Of a stretch of DNA of 64,000 bases, positions 63,243 to 64,000 are shown piece by piece. The DNA is from Denticeps clupeoides (Eukaryota; Chordata; Actinopteri; Clupeiformes; Denticipitidae). Where the stretch lies: positions 62,001-126,000 of the forward strand of contig NW_021630118.1 in the NCBI RefSeq assembly GCF_900700375.1, in the 5' to 3' direction. The notes under the pieces are model-generated. The model was not told the origin of the DNA and made no database searches. It saw only the letters and a list, made by a program, of their open reading frames with translations. Position 1 is the stretch's first letter, and every line of letters begins with the position of its first letter. The position numbers were made by a program, and so were the translations under genes.

Positions 63243-63575
63243 GTTCTTTTTTAATTAGACAAAGAGTCACTTGGGACTAGGAAGATGTTGTACCAAGATT
63301 AGCATGGAACTTGTAAAGGGATGACACACAAATCAGTGAAGTGCTCCATATTTTCAACTTTTTTTGATTGACAAATAGGAACTAGGGTTCCTTGGGAAAA
63401 GGGAGTTGCTGTGCCAAATTTTAAATATTTATTTTATTTTCAAAGCAAACACACAGGGATAAAGACCATAAGAAGATCAGAAACTTTTCCAAATGCAACT
63501 GGTGTCAATGTATTAATGAAGTTGCTCATGTAGTGGACAATCTCAATCATTTGGTAAGATTAGAAGATCTGAAGC

Positions 63576-64000
63576 TGCTGTACATTTCTTTAGCTGACTC
63601 TAGGACTGACTCTACGCAGACAATTGTGTTTATGGTTTAGTTGTGAACAAAATGCTTGTGAGAGTGTAAACGCAGTCTGTCGCTATCAGGAATGATGCAG
63701 TCTAGATGCCCACATATGGGGACTTTGTAGGAGTCAGCACTAGCAAAATGCAGAGGTACAACCACAGTCTGGGAAGACCACATATTTGAGAATGAAATTT
63801 CCCCTTCCAAAAAAGCATGAACTATAACGAAATGGCAGAAGATTGCTGCCAGTACCTTAACAGAGACCCAGACAGTGACATCACCATGTGGAATAAACAC
63901 ACTGCCTGGAACCACGCCCCTTTTCCTGCATTGACCTGCCCACTTCATGATGTTCCTATGACTCTTGACACCAATCAAATTATTCTTCTTACTTTGCTAC
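63576..64000 (+). repeat. Partial A unit cut by window end
   Basis: These 425 bp appear identical by eye to 1-425, including GTTTATGG, the CATGTG box variant and CTTTTCCTGC. The unit follows G, as expected if A-G cycles continue past the window. Confidence 0.9.

Larger units (their letters stand above)
59579..63575 (+). repeat. Higher-order repeat block III: D-E-F-G
   Basis: This stretch is 3,997 bp against 3,998 bp for the D-to-G part of block I (3119-7116), with the same lesions in the same order: D U6 AAATTCG, the E spacer deletion (junction near 60603), F U6 changes including T74A, and the 55-nt deletion in the G U6. The F units carry different small deletions after GGAGTC (near 5238 and 61694), so they diverged after duplication. 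Confidence 0.85.
1..64000 (+). repeat. Tandem array of ~1,057-bp U6 snRNA units
   Basis: The same unit recurs head to tail through the whole window with all U6 genes on the + strand; neither array edge is inside the window. U6 start-to-start spacing is mostly 1,051-1,062 bp. Exceptions are 906-907 bp (units ending at the U6 genes at 4638, 13655 and 61097), 998-1,041 bp next to deleted copies, and 1,081 bp after the copy with an internal duplication. Each unit, in order, holds: a ~710-bp spacer, promoter with TATTATAA, U6 gene, T4 plus T6 terminator, a degenerate U6 3' half, and a variable T-rich tract. Tandem snRNA gene repeats are known in animals, including U6 in Xenopus; the species here is not identified. 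Confidence 0.97.

Noticed and set aside
1-64000. CRISPR array
   Set aside because: Repeats are ~1 kb with no short repeat-spacer alternation; the content is U6 snRNA.
1-64000. Transposon or LTR-type element as basis of the repeat
   Set aside because: No terminal repeats, target-site duplications or element-encoded protein similarity were seen; unit boundaries are arbitrary within a tandem array.

Overview
The window is one tandem array from end to end. Its unit is about 1,057 bp and carries, on the + strand, a U6 spliceosomal snRNA gene behind an external Pol III-type promoter (a TATA element 32 bp upstream). Fifty-two bp downstream of each U6 gene lies a second, degenerate U6 3' half. I count 61 U6 loci: 54 are full length (106 nt) and 44 of these read, by eye, as the same consensus. 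Five have internal deletions, one is 5'-truncated with its promoter missing, and one has a 24-nt internal duplication. I see no credible protein-coding gene. The recurring ~101-aa minus-strand and 67-aa plus-strand open frames are by-products of the repeated spacer. The organism is an animal and most likely a vertebrate, judging from the U6 5' end GTGCTTGC and the TATA-driven external promoter. Nothing in the window narrows it further.

Layout. Positions 1-7116 form a higher-order repeat of seven distinguishable units, here called A-G. Positions 7117-9184 hold an A unit and a B/G chimera. Positions 9185-14093 repeat A-B-C-D-E. Positions 14094-58521 hold 42 much more uniform units. Position 58522 starts an A/C chimera, followed at 59579-63575 by D-E-F-G and at 63576-64000 by the start of another A. 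Classes are recognised by shared lesions: a 55-nt deletion in the U6 of C and G, a ~150-bp spacer deletion in E, and three U6 substitutions in F including U74, the catalytic metal-binding bulge.

Biology. The consensus U6 differs from the usual vertebrate sequence at about six positions, yet keeps ACAGAGA, the AGC triad, the internal stem-loop stem, U74, a UNCG 5' tetraloop and a 3' oligo-T. This fits an expressed U6 variant family, although transcription cannot be shown from sequence.

Caution. In the central region many one-base insertions sit exactly where two unit variants differ, and they contain both alternative bases side by side. This is what a consensus built from mixed repeat copies would look like. 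Single-base detail, phase and copy number between about 14 and 58 kb should therefore be treated as provisional.
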